The notes under the pieces were generated by a model. That model worked only from the letters and a program-made list of their open reading frames with translations. It made no database searches and was not told the origin of the DNA. A stretch of DNA of 64,000 bases. Origin: Nocardioides bizhenqiangii. GTDB lineage: Bacteria; Actinomycetota; Actinomycetes; Propionibacteriales; Nocardioidaceae. A program made the position numbers and the translations under genes. The stretch spans positions 2,293,501-2,357,500 of the forward strand of contig NZ_CP141059.1 of the NCBI RefSeq assembly GCF_034661235.1, written 5' to 3'. Position 1 is the stretch's first letter, and every line of letters begins with the position of its first letter. This document shows positions 19,745-28,176 of this stretch, one piece after another.

Positions 19745-19933
19745 CTTATCGGCGAACTGCTAGCCGGGCCCCTGATCACTCCTGTGGCCAGTGGGACCAG
19801 TGACATCAACGGTGTCGGGATTGCCCGTTCAACGCCCTAAGCACCGGTCCGTTCCGGCCCTGATCCGTCGCCGGCTTCTGGTTTGCTCGACATGTTGCGG
19901 CGGCTCCACGTCGCAACTATCAGGGGGATCAAG

Positions 19934-20863
19934 ATGAATACTGCTACGCCTACGCGACCGGAATTCCACGGGACGATCGACCGTCTGCGGGAGATTCGAC
20001 CACGCATCGCCGCTTCGCTCGAACGCCTCGACCTGCCCGAGGGCGGGCCGCATCAGCAGACCTTCGCACGCCTGCTCCAGGAGCTGGACTCCTTCTCCGC
20101 GTCCTCCCGGCACGATGTGCAGGCGGCCGTCCTCGCCAACATGTTCGAAGTCGTTGCGCGCGGTGACGCCGAGGACTACGCGGAGACGGCGCTGCTGTCC
20201 CAGACGTGGGGCAAGCGTGTCGCCCAGGTCCAGAACGAGTTCGAGGATCAGCTGGGCATCGCGCCGAACAGGCCGTACACGACCGCGGCCGTCCTTCGGC
20301 TCGCCCGTGGCGAGCACATCCGCGGGGTCCTGACCGACGCCGGACACACGGACGCCGACGCCGAGCGGATCGCGGCCGAGTGCGGGAAGGTCGCCCTCCG
20401 GTTGCTCCTGGAGGGCGTGGACGGGGCAAACCCCGTGCCGCTCCCCGACTCGCCGGAACTCCTGCGGCTGATCGTCGAGAAGCGTGGCGTGAGCGTGTGG
20501 CGTGCACTCCTGGCGAACATCGCTGCCAACCCGTTCGGGCCGGAGGCCCGCCAGCTGACCGACCTTGCCCACGAAGCGGAGCTCCCGCCCGTGGCACTGG
20601 TGGTCGAAGCCTGCACGAGGGCCTACCGCAAGCGGATCGAGGTTGCCGAACGACTCGAGGTCTCCCGGGAGATCCGCAGGCTGGTGGCCATCAGCGGCTG
20701 CAGCCAGCGGCGGTTCGCGGCGCACATCGGCACCTCGGCGTCGCGACTCTCGACCTATGTCAACGGCTTGGTGACGCCGTCCGCGACCCTGATGGTCAGG
20801 ATCCGCTGGGCTGCGGCCGAACTGACGCCGAGCATGGCGGAGCGCAGCCGACTGGCCAGCTAG
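19934..20863 (+). CDS. Regulator with C-terminal XRE-type HTH and unknown N-terminal domain
   Basis: A 309-residue protein starting at ATG 19934 behind an AGGGGG site at 19922-19927. Residues about 245-292 form a Cro/C1-type helix-turn-helix (EIRRLVAISGCSQRRFAAHIGTSASRLSTYVNG). The remaining 240 residues are helical, soluble and unlike any family I recognise; they include a leucine-rich stretch LRLARGEHIRGVLTDAGHTDADAERIAAECG. Having the HTH at the C-terminus is unusual for XRE regulators. It is adjacent to the IS scars and convergent with the DUF899 gene one base after its stop. Confidence 0.65.
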   Translation: MNTATPTRPEFHGTIDRLREIRPRIAASLERLDLPEGGPHQQTFARLLQELDSFSASSRHDVQAAVLANMFEVVARGDAEDYAETALLSQTWGKRVAQVQNEFEDQLGIAPNRPYTTAAVLRLARGEHIRGVLTDAGHTDADAERIAAECGKVALRLLLEGVDGANPVPLPDSPELLRLIVEKRGVSVWRALLANIAANPFGPEARQLTDLAHEAELPPVALVVEACTRAYRKRIEVAERLEVSREIRRLVAISGCSQRRFAAHIGTSASRLSTYVNGLVTPSATLMVRIRWAAAELTPSMAERSRLAS

Positions 20864-20864
20864 G

Positions 20865-21557
20865 TCACGACGACCCGTAGAGCCGGGCGACATCGGGCGA
20901 GTCGAGCCACTTGGAGTAGGTGGGCGACTTCGGCCAGCCGTCGGGTGAGTCCTGCCATTCCTCTTGGCGGCCCCACGGCAGGATGTCGATCAACGCGAAC
21001 GTGTAGCTGAGCTGTTCGGTGCCGCGGCCGTCGGTGCGCCAGGTGTGGTAGACCTTCTCGCCGTCGCGGAGGAACACGTTCACCGCGAAGCCGCCGCCGG
21101 GTGGCGCGCCGACGTCGGCGCCGAACGAGCTGTCCGACGACGAGTACCAGTGCATCTTGTTGCCGACCTTGGTCCGGTAGGCCAGCGCTTCTTCGATGGG
21201 GCCGTTGGTGACGATGACGAACCGGGCATCGTAGTTGCTCAGGAACTCCAGTCGGACGTACTGCGACGTGAGCCCGGTGCAGCCACCGCACTGCCATTCC
21301 TCGCCGTCGGACCACATGTGGTTGTAGACGATGAGCTGCGAGCGCCCGTCGAACACGTCGACCAGGCGGACGGGCCCGTCCGGACCATGCAGGGTGTAGT
21401 CCGGGAGCTCGACCATCGGCAGTCTTCGACGTTGTGCAGCGACGGCGTCCAGCTCACGGGTGGCGGCCTTCTCCCGGATCCGCAGGTCGTCGAGGGCAGC
21501 CTGCCAGGTCTGTCGGTCGACGATCGGGGGCAGGGCAGCGGCGGACTGATCGGTCAC
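20865..21557 (-). CDS. DUF899 (thioredoxin-like) family protein
   Basis: A 230-residue cytoplasmic protein of the DUF899 family. YTLHGPDGPVRLVDVFDGRSQLIVYNHMW opens a thioredoxin-like fold, EWQCGGCTGL holds the two-cysteine site, and PPGGGFAVNVFLRDGEKVYHTWRTDGRG is a family signature. A redox role is suggested by the fold and cysteines but has not been shown for the family as far as I know. It ends one base after the convergent XRE-type gene. Confidence 0.85.
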   Translation of the reverse strand: MTDQSAAALPPIVDRQTWQAALDDLRIREKAATRELDAVAAQRRRLPMVELPDYTLHGPDGPVRLVDVFDGRSQLIVYNHMWSDGEEWQCGGCTGLTSQYVRLEFLSNYDARFVIVTNGPIEEALAYRTKVGNKMHWYSSSDSSFGADVGAPPGGGFAVNVFLRDGEKVYHTWRTDGRGTEQLSYTFALIDILPWGRQEEWQDSPDGWPKSPTYSKWLDSPDVARLYGSS

Positions 21558-21738
21558 GGTTCCTCCCGGGCTCGGATGGATCTGCGCTGATGTGTTGACC
21601 AGCGAGAGCCGCAGAAATCATCGCGGCCGGTCCCCCGCCGTCCGCCCCCCAAGGCCGAAAGGCCCGCGCCGTGACCAAATCAGCGCAGCCAAGTTGAAGG
21701 AATATGGTCAATCTCGGTTCTTCACGAAAGGCATCGAC

Positions 21739-22611
21739 GTGGTCTCTCGGGTTCGTAGTCTCGCCCTCGCTGGCGCCGCCAGCCTTGCCCTCACCGGCAT
21801 CGCCGTAACGGCTGATTCCGCTGCTCAGGCCGCACCCACCTGGGCGCCGGCCGCCACCGCCGCGATCACCCCCGGCGTGCAGACCAACACCGACGGCTCG
21901 GGTCAGTGCACCGCCAACTTCGTGTTCACCGACGCGGCAGGGAACGTTTATCTCGGTCAGGCTGCGCACTGCTCCGGCACGGGCGCCGCGACCGACACCA
22001 ACGGCTGTGACGCCGGGACGCTCCCCCTCGGCACCGCGGTGACCTTCAACCGCGGCGGCAGCCTGCTGAGCGCGGGCACCCAGGTCGGGTCCGGAACGCT
22101 CGCCTACTCGTCGTGGAACACGATGCAGGCGCGCGGTGAGACCGACGCGAACACCTGCGCGTACAACGACTTCGCGCTGGTCAAGGTCAACCCCGCCGAC
22201 GTCTCCAAGGTGAACCCGACGATCCCGTTCTGGGGCGGTCCGGACGGCATCAACACGACCGGGACGGCCGCCGGCGACCGGGTGTACAGCTACGGCAACT
22301 CGGGGCTGCGGTTCGGTGTCGAGCAGCTTTCCCCGAAGACGGGCACCAGCCTCGGCCAGGACCCGGCGGACGGCGGCTGGACACACCCGCTGTACACCGT
22401 GACACCCGGTGTTCCCGGTGACTCCGGCAGCGCCTTCCTGGACGCCTCAGGGAACGCCGTCGGCACCCTCTCGACCCTCGGGCTCGCGCCGCTCCCGGCT
22501 TCCAACAACATCGGCGACCTGGCCCACGAGCTCGCGTACGCGCAGCAGCACTCGGGCATCGCGGGTCTGCAGCTGGCGCTCGGCACCGAGCCGTTCGACC
22601 CGTCGATCTAG
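21739..22611 (+). CDS. Secreted trypsin-like serine protease
   Basis: A 290-residue protein starting at GTG 21739, preceded by GAAAGG. A Sec signal peptide covers about residues 1-32 (RVRSLALAGAASLALTG, cleavage near AQAAP). The chymotrypsin-fold triad is visible as H77 in GQAAHCSG, D144 in NDFALVKV and S229 in GVPGDSGSAF. Four cysteines (57, 78, 90, 140) could form two disulfides. Unlike many Streptomyces proteases it has no long propeptide. A longer upstream frame exists but would bury the signal peptide. It overlaps the convergent WYL gene by 4 bases. Confidence 0.88.
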   Translation: MVSRVRSLALAGAASLALTGIAVTADSAAQAAPTWAPAATAAITPGVQTNTDGSGQCTANFVFTDAAGNVYLGQAAHCSGTGAATDTNGCDAGTLPLGTAVTFNRGGSLLSAGTQVGSGTLAYSSWNTMQARGETDANTCAYNDFALVKVNPADVSKVNPTIPFWGGPDGINTTGTAAGDRVYSYGNSGLRFGVEQLSPKTGTSLGQDPADGGWTHPLYTVTPGVPGDSGSAFLDASGNAVGTLSTLGLAPLPASNNIGDLAHELAYAQQHSGIAGLQLALGTEPFDPSI

Positions 22612-23576
22612 CGCGCGTAGCTCGCGGCGATCGCAGCGGCGCGGTTGCGCAGGGAGTCGCGCAACCACTGCGGGGTGAGGACCTCCGCGTGGCTGGCGAG
22701 CTGCCACAGCGCCCACTCGGCATGTCGAGGATCCTGGAAGGTCACCTCCAGCCGCAGCCGGCCGTCCGGATCGGAGTCTTCGGTCAGGACGACCAGCGCG
22801 GTGCCGACCAGGTCCTCCCGCCGCGACGGCTCCACTCGCGCCTGCACGGTGACCTGGTCACCGCCGGTCCGGAACCGGACGCTGCGCTCCTGCCAGGCCC
22901 GGTCAAGGTCGACCCGGTCTGACCGTTGCGCCAGCTCGGGGAGCTCCTCGGCCTCCAGGATCCGGGACAACCGGTAGGTGCGGTCCGCGCCCGACCTGGT
23001 GGCCAGCAAGTAGCCCTGGTCGCGGACGGTGACGAGGCCGATCGGGTCCACCGTGCGCCACTGCGGGGTCTGGTCGACGGCTGCGTAGTGGATGCGCAGC
23101 TTATGACCGGCGAGCACGGCGCGCCGGACCTCGGCCACGACGGCGTCGGGCGCTTCCTCGGCGACCAGCCGGCGCGAGAGGAGATCGGTCTCCGGGTCGA
23201 CGAGCAGGCGCTCGGACGCGTCGGCGGCGGAGTCGCGATGGCTGTCGGGTAGCGCATCGGCCACCTTCAGCATGGCCGAAGCGAGCGCCGAGCCGAGCCC
23301 GAACGCCTGCGCGCCGCGCCGCGACCCGGCGACGAGCAGCGCGAGCGCCTCATCGTGGTTGAGTCCGGTCAGCTCCGTCTGGAAACCGGGCAGCACCGCG
23401 AACCCACCGTGCCGGCCGCGTTCGGCGTAGACAGGGACGCCGGCCGCGGACAGCGCCTCGATGTCGCGCAGCACGGTGCGGGTCGACACCTCCAGTTCGC
23501 GGGCCAGCGTGTCCGCCGACAAACGACCGCGCTGGCGCAGGAGCAGCACCAAGGAGACCAACCGGTCCGCGCGCAT
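22608..23576 (-). CDS. WYL-domain transcriptional regulator (DeoR-like HTH)
   Basis: A 322-residue regulator starting at ATG 23576. It has an N-terminal HTH (RLVSLVLLLRQRGRLSADTLARELEVSTRTVLRDIEAL), a middle linker, a WYL-type ligand domain (residues about 135-230, LRIHYAAVDQTPQWRTVDPIGLV and GYLLATRSG) and the WCX C-terminal extension. WYL regulators respond to small molecules or nucleic acids. It is transcribed divergently from the RidA gene with about 100 bases between starts, so that promoter region is its likely target. Confidence 0.92.
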   Translation of the reverse strand: MRADRLVSLVLLLRQRGRLSADTLARELEVSTRTVLRDIEALSAAGVPVYAERGRHGGFAVLPGFQTELTGLNHDEALALLVAGSRRGAQAFGLGSALASAMLKVADALPDSHRDSAADASERLLVDPETDLLSRRLVAEEAPDAVVAEVRRAVLAGHKLRIHYAAVDQTPQWRTVDPIGLVTVRDQGYLLATRSGADRTYRLSRILEAEELPELAQRSDRVDLDRAWQERSVRFRTGGDQVTVQARVEPSRREDLVGTALVVLTEDSDPDGRLRLEVTFQDPRHAEWALWQLASHAEVLTPQWLRDSLRNRAAAIAASYAR

Positions 23577-23675
23577 GCGGAAATTGTACGGAAATACATG
23601 ACAGAAGATGTCGTGATTCGCTGGAAGGCTCCGGCGTACGAACTCTCGACGAACTTGACTGGAGCTGAAGTGGCG

Positions 23676-24071
23676 ATGGAGCGTACGGCGATCAACCCGT
23701 GGGAGTGGTCGGTGGAGCTGGGCTACCACCAGGGTGAGGTCGTCTCCGGGCACAGCCGCACTCTCTACTGCGCCGGACAAACCGCGATGAGCGGCGCCGG
23801 ACAGCCCCAGCATGCCGGCGACATGGCGGCGCAGGTGGCGCTGAGCCTCGACAACCTGGAGGCCGTTCTCGTTGAGGCCGGCATGTCCCTCGCGAACATC
23901 GTCCGGCTCAACGTCTACACCACCGACGTCGATCTGCTCTTCCAGCACTACGGCGTGCTGGCTGCGCGGTTGGGCGCCGTCCGGGTGGCACCGCCCACCA
24001 CGATGCTCGGGGTGACCCGGCTGGCGATCCCCGTCCTGATGGTCGAGCTGGAGGCGACCGCCGTCGCGTGA
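23676..24071 (+). CDS. RidA family protein
   Basis: A 131-residue YjgF/YER057c/UK114 protein, taken to start at ATG 23676 (MERTAINPWEWSVELGY), which is the common start of this subgroup; GGAGCTGAAG lies just upstream. In-frame ATG 23598 would add 26 poorly conserved residues. SGHSRTLYCAGQTAMS, DMAAQVALSLDNLEAVL and VRLNVYTTDVD are family blocks. RidA proteins hydrolyse reactive imine/enamine intermediates from PLP enzymes; the arginine normally needed for that is not clearly in place, so a related hydrolase role is possible. It is paired with the divergent WYL regulator. Confidence 0.85.
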   Translation: MERTAINPWEWSVELGYHQGEVVSGHSRTLYCAGQTAMSGAGQPQHAGDMAAQVALSLDNLEAVLVEAGMSLANIVRLNVYTTDVDLLFQHYGVLAARLGAVRVAPPTTMLGVTRLAIPVLMVELEATAVA

Positions 24072-24114
24072 CCTCCGACTACAGCCCCTCCAGTTACAAC
24101 GTATAGCGCGTCGG

Positions 24115-24133
24115 GGGGCTTGCCGCAAGACCC
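24115..24133. promoter_or_regulatory. Rifamycin-associated element (RAE), 19-bp inverted repeat
   Basis: GGGGCTTGCCGCAAGACCC is an odd-length inverted repeat: eight of nine arm positions pair around the central C at 24124, with one G/A mismatch. It matches the published pattern GGGxCTTGCxGCAAGxCCC of the rifamycin-associated element, which controls rifamycin-inducible genes in actinomycetes. It lies 25 bases before the helR start at 24159, the arrangement described for helR in Streptomyces. A weak TATAGC box lies immediately upstream at 24102-24107. Confidence 0.85.
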
Positions 24134-24158
24134 TGGTCGTGCCGGAGAATCGCCCGCC

Positions 24159-26309
24159 GTGACTCCCTTGTCGACCACCGCGTTCGCTCTTCCCGACCAC
24201 CTCTCCCCCAAGGCCGACCCGGCGCTGATCGCCGCCGACGAGCGGCATTTTGCCGCCATCGCCCGCACCCTCGAGCACACGATCGGCGACCTCTCCGAGC
24301 GCCTCGACGCCGAGCGGAAGGCTCCCGCCGGGAGCGGCCAGGAGGCCATGGACCGCGACAACGAGATCCACCGGCTGACCGCCCGCCTCCGCACGCTGCG
24401 GCGGTTCAGCCTGGACCTGTGCCTGGGCCGCGTCGTGAGTGCGGAGGACGGCGAGCCCGTCTATGTCGGACGGCTCGGTCTCACCGATCGCGAGGGACGC
24501 CGGCTGCTCGTGGACTGGCGCTCCCCCGCGGCGGAGCCGTTCTTCGCGGCGACCCACGCCAACCCCATGGGCCTGGCCAGCCGCCGCAGGTACCGGTGGA
24601 CCGGTGGCCGGGTCAGCGACTACTGGGACGAGGTGTTCACGCCGGACGGCCTGGAGGGCCACGCCGCGCTCGATGACCAGTCCGCGTTCATCGCCAGCCT
24701 CGGCGCCAGCAGGTCGCCGCAGATGCGGGACGTCCTCGGCACCATCCAGGCCGACCAGGACGCGATCATCCGAGCCGGGTCCCGCGGCGCCCTGGTCGTC
24801 GACGGTGGTCCGGGCACGGGCAAGACGGTGGTCGCGCTGCACCGCGCGGCGTACCTCCTCTACGCCGACCCTCGGCTGGGTCACCGACGCGGCGGAGTGC
24901 TCTTCGTCGGGCCGCACCAGCCCTACCTGGCGTACGTCGCCGACGTCCTTCCCAGCCTCGGCGAGGAGGGCGTGCAGACCTGCACCGTGCGCGACCTGGT
25001 CGTGGAGGGTGCCTCCGCCGCGGACGAGACCGACCCCGAGGTGGCGCGACTGAAGGCGTCGGCCGCGATGGTCACCGCGATCGAGCCCGCCGTCCAGCTG
25101 TACGAGGAGGCCCCCACCGACGGCATGGTCGTCGAGACGCAGTGGTCCGACGTCTGGCTCAGCGCGACCGACTGGGCCGAGGCCTTCGACGCGCCGGATC
25201 CCGGCACGCCGCACAACGAGGCGCGGGACCAGGTCTGGGAGGAGCTCATCTCCATCCTCGTCGACAAGCACGACGACGAGGAGGTACCACCCGAGCTGGT
25301 ACGGAGGTCCCTGCTCGGCAACCGGGACCTGGCCGAGACCTTCAACAGGGCGTGGCCGCTGATCGAGCCGACCGACCTGGTCGGCGACCTGTGGGAGGTG
25401 CCCGCCTACCTGCGCCGGTGCGCGCCGTGGCTCTCCCCCGACGAAGTCAGGTTGCTGCAGCGCGCCGATCCCCAGGCGTGGACCGTCTCAGACCTGCCAC
25501 TCCTGGACGCTGCCCGGCGACGGCTCGGAGATCCGGAGGCGTCCCGGCGTCGGCGACGCCGGGCCGCCGCGATCGCGGCCGAACGGGAGGAGATGGACCG
25601 GGTCGTCGACCACCTGGTCGCGACCGACGACACCGAGATGAAGGTGATGTCGATGCTGCGCGTGGAGGACGCGCAGAGCATCATCGTCGACGAGGATGCG
25701 CTGCCCACGACCGAGCCCAACCTGCTCGCCGGCCCGTTCGCTCACATCGTCGTCGACGAGGCCCAGGAGCTGACCGACGCGGAGTGGCAGATGCTGCTGA
25801 GCCGCTGCCCGTCGCGGAGCCTCACGATCGTCGGCGACCGCGCCCAGGCCCGGCACGGGTTCACGGAGTCGTGGGAGGAGCGACTGCTACGGGTCGGGCT
25901 CGACCACGTCGCCCTGGCATCGCTCGGAATCAACTACCGGACCCCGGAGGAGGTCATGGTGGAGGCCGCGCCCGTGATCAGGGCAGTGCTGCCGGACGCC
26001 AACGTCCCGACGTCGATCCGCAGCACCGGCGTCCCCGTTGTCCACGAACACCCCGAGCAGCTGGAGACGATCCTCGACGGGTGGCTGGCCACGCACGTCG
26101 ACGGCACCGCGTGCGTGATCGGCGACGCCACGTTCGCCGAGACCGCCCGGGTTCGCTCGCTGAGTCCCGAGCACGTCAAGGGGCTCGAGTTCGACCTGGT
26201 CGTGCTGGTGGACCCCGAGAGGTTCGGGTCCGGCATCGAAGGTGCAGTCGACCGCTACGTCGCGATGACCCGGGCCACCCAGCAGCTCGTCGTCCTGACG
26301 CGCGCGTGA
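24159..26309 (+). CDS. helR: HelR-type RNA polymerase recycling ATPase (HelD family)
   Basis: A 716-residue UvrD/Rep-like superfamily 1 ATPase of the HelD/HelR class. It pushes into the RNA polymerase channels, releases stalled or drug-bound polymerase and gives rifamycin tolerance in Streptomyces venezuelae. The N-terminal helical hairpin (about residues 20-90) would be the secondary-channel arm. Walker A is GGPGTGKT near residue 216, Walker B is HIVVDEAQELTD, later motifs are IVGDRAQA and the terminal AMTRATQQLVVLTRA. Start GTG 24159 has GGAGAA upstream and leaves the RAE outside the gene. Its stop abuts the arsC stop from the other strand. Confidence 0.88.
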   Translation: MTPLSTTAFALPDHLSPKADPALIAADERHFAAIARTLEHTIGDLSERLDAERKAPAGSGQEAMDRDNEIHRLTARLRTLRRFSLDLCLGRVVSAEDGEPVYVGRLGLTDREGRRLLVDWRSPAAEPFFAATHANPMGLASRRRYRWTGGRVSDYWDEVFTPDGLEGHAALDDQSAFIASLGASRSPQMRDVLGTIQADQDAIIRAGSRGALVVDGGPGTGKTVVALHRAAYLLYADPRLGHRRGGVLFVGPHQPYLAYVADVLPSLGEEGVQTCTVRDLVVEGASAADETDPEVARLKASAAMVTAIEPAVQLYEEAPTDGMVVETQWSDVWLSATDWAEAFDAPDPGTPHNEARDQVWEELISILVDKHDDEEVPPELVRRSLLGNRDLAETFNRAWPLIEPTDLVGDLWEVPAYLRRCAPWLSPDEVRLLQRADPQAWTVSDLPLLDAARRRLGDPEASRRRRRRAAAIAAEREEMDRVVDHLVATDDTEMKVMSMLRVEDAQSIIVDEDALPTTEPNLLAGPFAHIVVDEAQELTDAEWQMLLSRCPSRSLTIVGDRAQARHGFTESWEERLLRVGLDHVALASLGINYRTPEEVMVEAAPVIRAVLPDANVPTSIRSTGVPVVHEHPEQLETILDGWLATHVDGTACVIGDATFAETARVRSLSPEHVKGLEFDLVVLVDPERFGSGIEGAVDRYVAMTRATQQLVVLTRA

Positions 26310-26717
26310 TCAGGTCGCGGGCGCGAGCTCCTCGATCAGCTGGACGACGCGCGCCCTGATCTCGTCGCGGATCGGACGCACCGCATCGATCCTCTGCCCG
26401 GCCGGGTCGTCGAGCGTCCAGTCCTCGTAGCGCTTGCCGGGGTAGAACGGGCACTCGTCGCCGCAGCCCATCGTGATCACGACGTCGGAGTCCTGGACCG
26501 CGTCGGACGTCAGGACCTTCGGCTGTTCCCGCGCGATATCGATGCCCTCCTCGGCCATGGCCGCCACGGCAACCGGGTTGATCCGGTCCGCCGGCTGCGA
26601 CCCCGCGGACAGGACCTGGATCCGATCCCCCGCCAGGTGCTGGAGATAGCCCGCGGCCATCTGGGAGCGGCCGGCGTTGTGGACGCAGACGAAGAGGACG
26701 GTCGGCTTCGGGGTCAT
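26310..26717 (-). CDS. arsC: Arsenate reductase, low-molecular-weight phosphatase type
   Basis: A 135-residue cytoplasmic enzyme. The phosphatase-like P-loop CVHNAGRS begins at C11, followed by the SAGSQPADRINPVAVAAM block of ArsC proteins and the second active-site region MGCGDECPFYPGKRYEDW containing further cysteines. It reduces arsenate to arsenite; mycothiol/mycoredoxin or thioredoxin coupling cannot be told apart here. Start ATG 26717 overlaps the aquaporin stop as ATGA. The reduced arsenite could leave through that channel. No arsR is adjacent. Confidence 0.9.
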   Translation of the reverse strand: MTPKPTVLFVCVHNAGRSQMAAGYLQHLAGDRIQVLSAGSQPADRINPVAVAAMAEEGIDIAREQPKVLTSDAVQDSDVVITMGCGDECPFYPGKRYEDWTLDDPAGQRIDAVRPIRDEIRARVVQLIEELAPAT

Positions 26718-27397
26718 GTGGCTCCTCCGGGATCGTCGGCGGTCGGGAACAAGACGTGCACCAGGGCGGCGGCCAGACCACCGCCGAGGATCTGCATGAG
26801 GATGAAGACCGGCACGGACGCCGGGTCGATGCCGGCGAAGGTGTCGGAGAACATCCGAGCGAGGGTCACCGCCGGGTTCGCGAACGAGGTCGACGAGGTG
26901 AACCAGTACGCCGCGCTGATGTACGCGCCGACCGCGAACGCGATCGTCTCCGTGCGGCCGGACCGGACCGCACCGAACACGACGAGCACCAGCCCGAGGG
27001 TGGCGACGACCTCACCGAGCCACAGGCCGGCGCCGGTGCGCTCCTGGGTGGAGAAGGAGACGGCGTCGAGCTCGAACATGAGGTTCGCGACCACGGCGCC
27101 GACGGTGCCGCCGAGGACCTGCGCAACGGCGTACAGGCCCGCCTCCCGCCAGGAGATGTGACCGAGGAGCGCCTCGACCGCGGTCACGACGGGGTTGAAC
27201 GATGCCGAGACCGGTTGCAGCGTGAGGATCAGCGCCACCAGCACCGCCCCGGTGACCAGGCTGTTCTCCAGGAGCTGCAGTCCGACGTCGTCCGGAGAGA
27301 GCCGGGCCGCCATGATGCCCGAGCCGACGACCGCCGCGACCAGGAACGCGGTGCCGACGAGCTCCGCAGCGACCTTGCGCGGCAGGTCGGTCGTCAT
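26714..27397 (-). CDS. Aquaporin/glycerol-facilitator family channel in arsenical operon
   Basis: A 227-residue MIP channel with six hydrophobic segments and the two half-helix motifs NPV (residues 68-70, ASFNPVVTAVEALLG) and NPA (174-176, SFANPAVTLARMF). AAELVGTAFLVAAVVGSG is the first helix. Replacing the first NPA with NPV is seen in several arsenite-conducting aquaporins (AqpS type). Coupled by ATGA overlaps to arsC downstream and to the DUF6918 gene upstream, it probably exports arsenite downhill after arsenate reduction. Plain glycerol or water transport remains possible. Confidence 0.85.
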   Translation of the reverse strand: MTTDLPRKVAAELVGTAFLVAAVVGSGIMAARLSPDDVGLQLLENSLVTGAVLVALILTLQPVSASFNPVVTAVEALLGHISWREAGLYAVAQVLGGTVGAVVANLMFELDAVSFSTQERTGAGLWLGEVVATLGLVLVVFGAVRSGRTETIAFAVGAYISAAYWFTSSTSFANPAVTLARMFSDTFAGIDPASVPVFILMQILGGGLAAALVHVLFPTADDPGGAT

Positions 27398-27849
27398 CCT
27401 CGCGCCGGCCGCTGGGCATGGCGCTCCAGGGCTGCGCCCACGCGCGGGAGGGCGGCCTGCACGTGGCCGTCTGCCTTGCCACGGAGCGCCCGGTAGACCT
27501 TCTTGACCGGTTCCCGGCCACTGCCCGCGATCTTCGCGTCGGTGACCGCCAGCAGCGCCGCGGACACCTCGCGACCTCGTCCGGCGAGGTGCTGACCGAA
27601 GGCGGTCGCACCCGACGACTCGTAGCTGGCCCAGAACGGGTCGAGGGCGACGCTCAGGTCAGGAAGCAGCTTGTTGAGCGCCCGCTCGGTGAGGTCGGGC
27701 ACCACCCGCGACGCGGCGCCGTACCCGGCCTTGACGGCCGTGCCCGCCACGCCCTTCTTGGACGCAACCTCCTGCTGCACGACCTCGACCAGGTCCTTGA
27801 TCACGGCAGGACGGGTCCTCCTCGCCAGGAGCTGCTGCGACAACATCAT
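27394..27849 (-). CDS. DUF6918 family protein
   Basis: A 151-residue helical protein starting at ATG 27849 (or ATG 27846). The pattern LLARRTRPAVIKDLVEVVQQEVASKKG, DLTERALNKLLPDLSVALDPFWASY, KKVYRALRGKADGHVQAALPRVG matches the actinobacterial DUF6918 family, whose function is unknown. No membrane segment is present. It is first in a three-gene unit with the aquaporin and arsC, joined by ATGA overlaps. Whether it belongs functionally to arsenical handling is open; family members commonly occur elsewhere. Confidence 0.75.
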   Translation of the reverse strand: MMLSQQLLARRTRPAVIKDLVEVVQQEVASKKGVAGTAVKAGYGAASRVVPDLTERALNKLLPDLSVALDPFWASYESSGATAFGQHLAGRGREVSAALLAVTDAKIAGSGREPVKKVYRALRGKADGHVQAALPRVGAALERHAQRPARG

Positions 27850-27957
27850 GGGAGCGAACCGTAGCGGCCAGCGGTGAACCCCGGATGAGGCGCCCGAAGT
27901 CGGGTATCTAAACACCCTCGGTCGACTAGGTGTCGACGCGAAGAACGGAGTCGGATA

Positions 27958-28101
27958 ATGGTCATCCTTGGAGTCATCTTGCTGATCGTCGGCCTGGTGG
28001 CCGACATCGGGATTCTCGCCATCATCGGCGCGATTCTGGCCATCGTCGGCCTGGTCCTCAACCTGGTGCCGATCGGTGGCACCCGCCGCCTGTACTACTA
28101 G
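27958..28101 (+). CDS. Small membrane protein, DUF6131-like (47 aa)
   Basis: A 47-residue frame from ATG 27958 to TAG 28101, behind an ACGGAG site at 27945-27950. It is almost entirely two hydrophobic segments (VILGVILLIVGLVAD and LAIIGAILAIVGLVLNL) ending in GGTRRLYY. The glycine/isoleucine repeat and the RRxYY terminus match the tiny DUF6131 membrane proteins of actinomycetes. Function unknown. It is followed by a strong terminator at 28117-28165, which supports an independent transcription unit. Confidence 0.8.
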   Translation: MVILGVILLIVGLVADIGILAIIGAILAIVGLVLNLVPIGGTRRLYY

Positions 28102-28116
28102 CGGCAGCAGCCAACC

Positions 28117-28165
28117 CAGCGCCGCCGCGCCCGACGAGCTCGTGCGCGGCGGCGCTGCTGGTTTT
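28117..28165 (+). terminator. Rho-independent terminator after the DUF6131-like gene
   Basis: Bases 28117-28130 and 28144-28157 pair perfectly as a 14-bp G/C-rich stem (arms AGCGCCGCCGCGC and GCGCGGCGGCGCT plus an outer C-G pair) with a 13-base loop. The stem is followed by GCTGGTTTT. It lies 16 bases after the stop of the small membrane gene. The VOC gene ending at 28177 on the other strand could also use it, although its T-tract faces the plus direction. Confidence 0.8.
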
Positions 28166-28176
28166 CAGCCCGGTCC

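Noticed and set aside
22608-25271. Giant minus-strand frame of 887 codons covering the WYL gene and helR
   Set aside because: Only the part to 23576 encodes a recognisable WYL regulator; the rest is antisense to RidA and helR.
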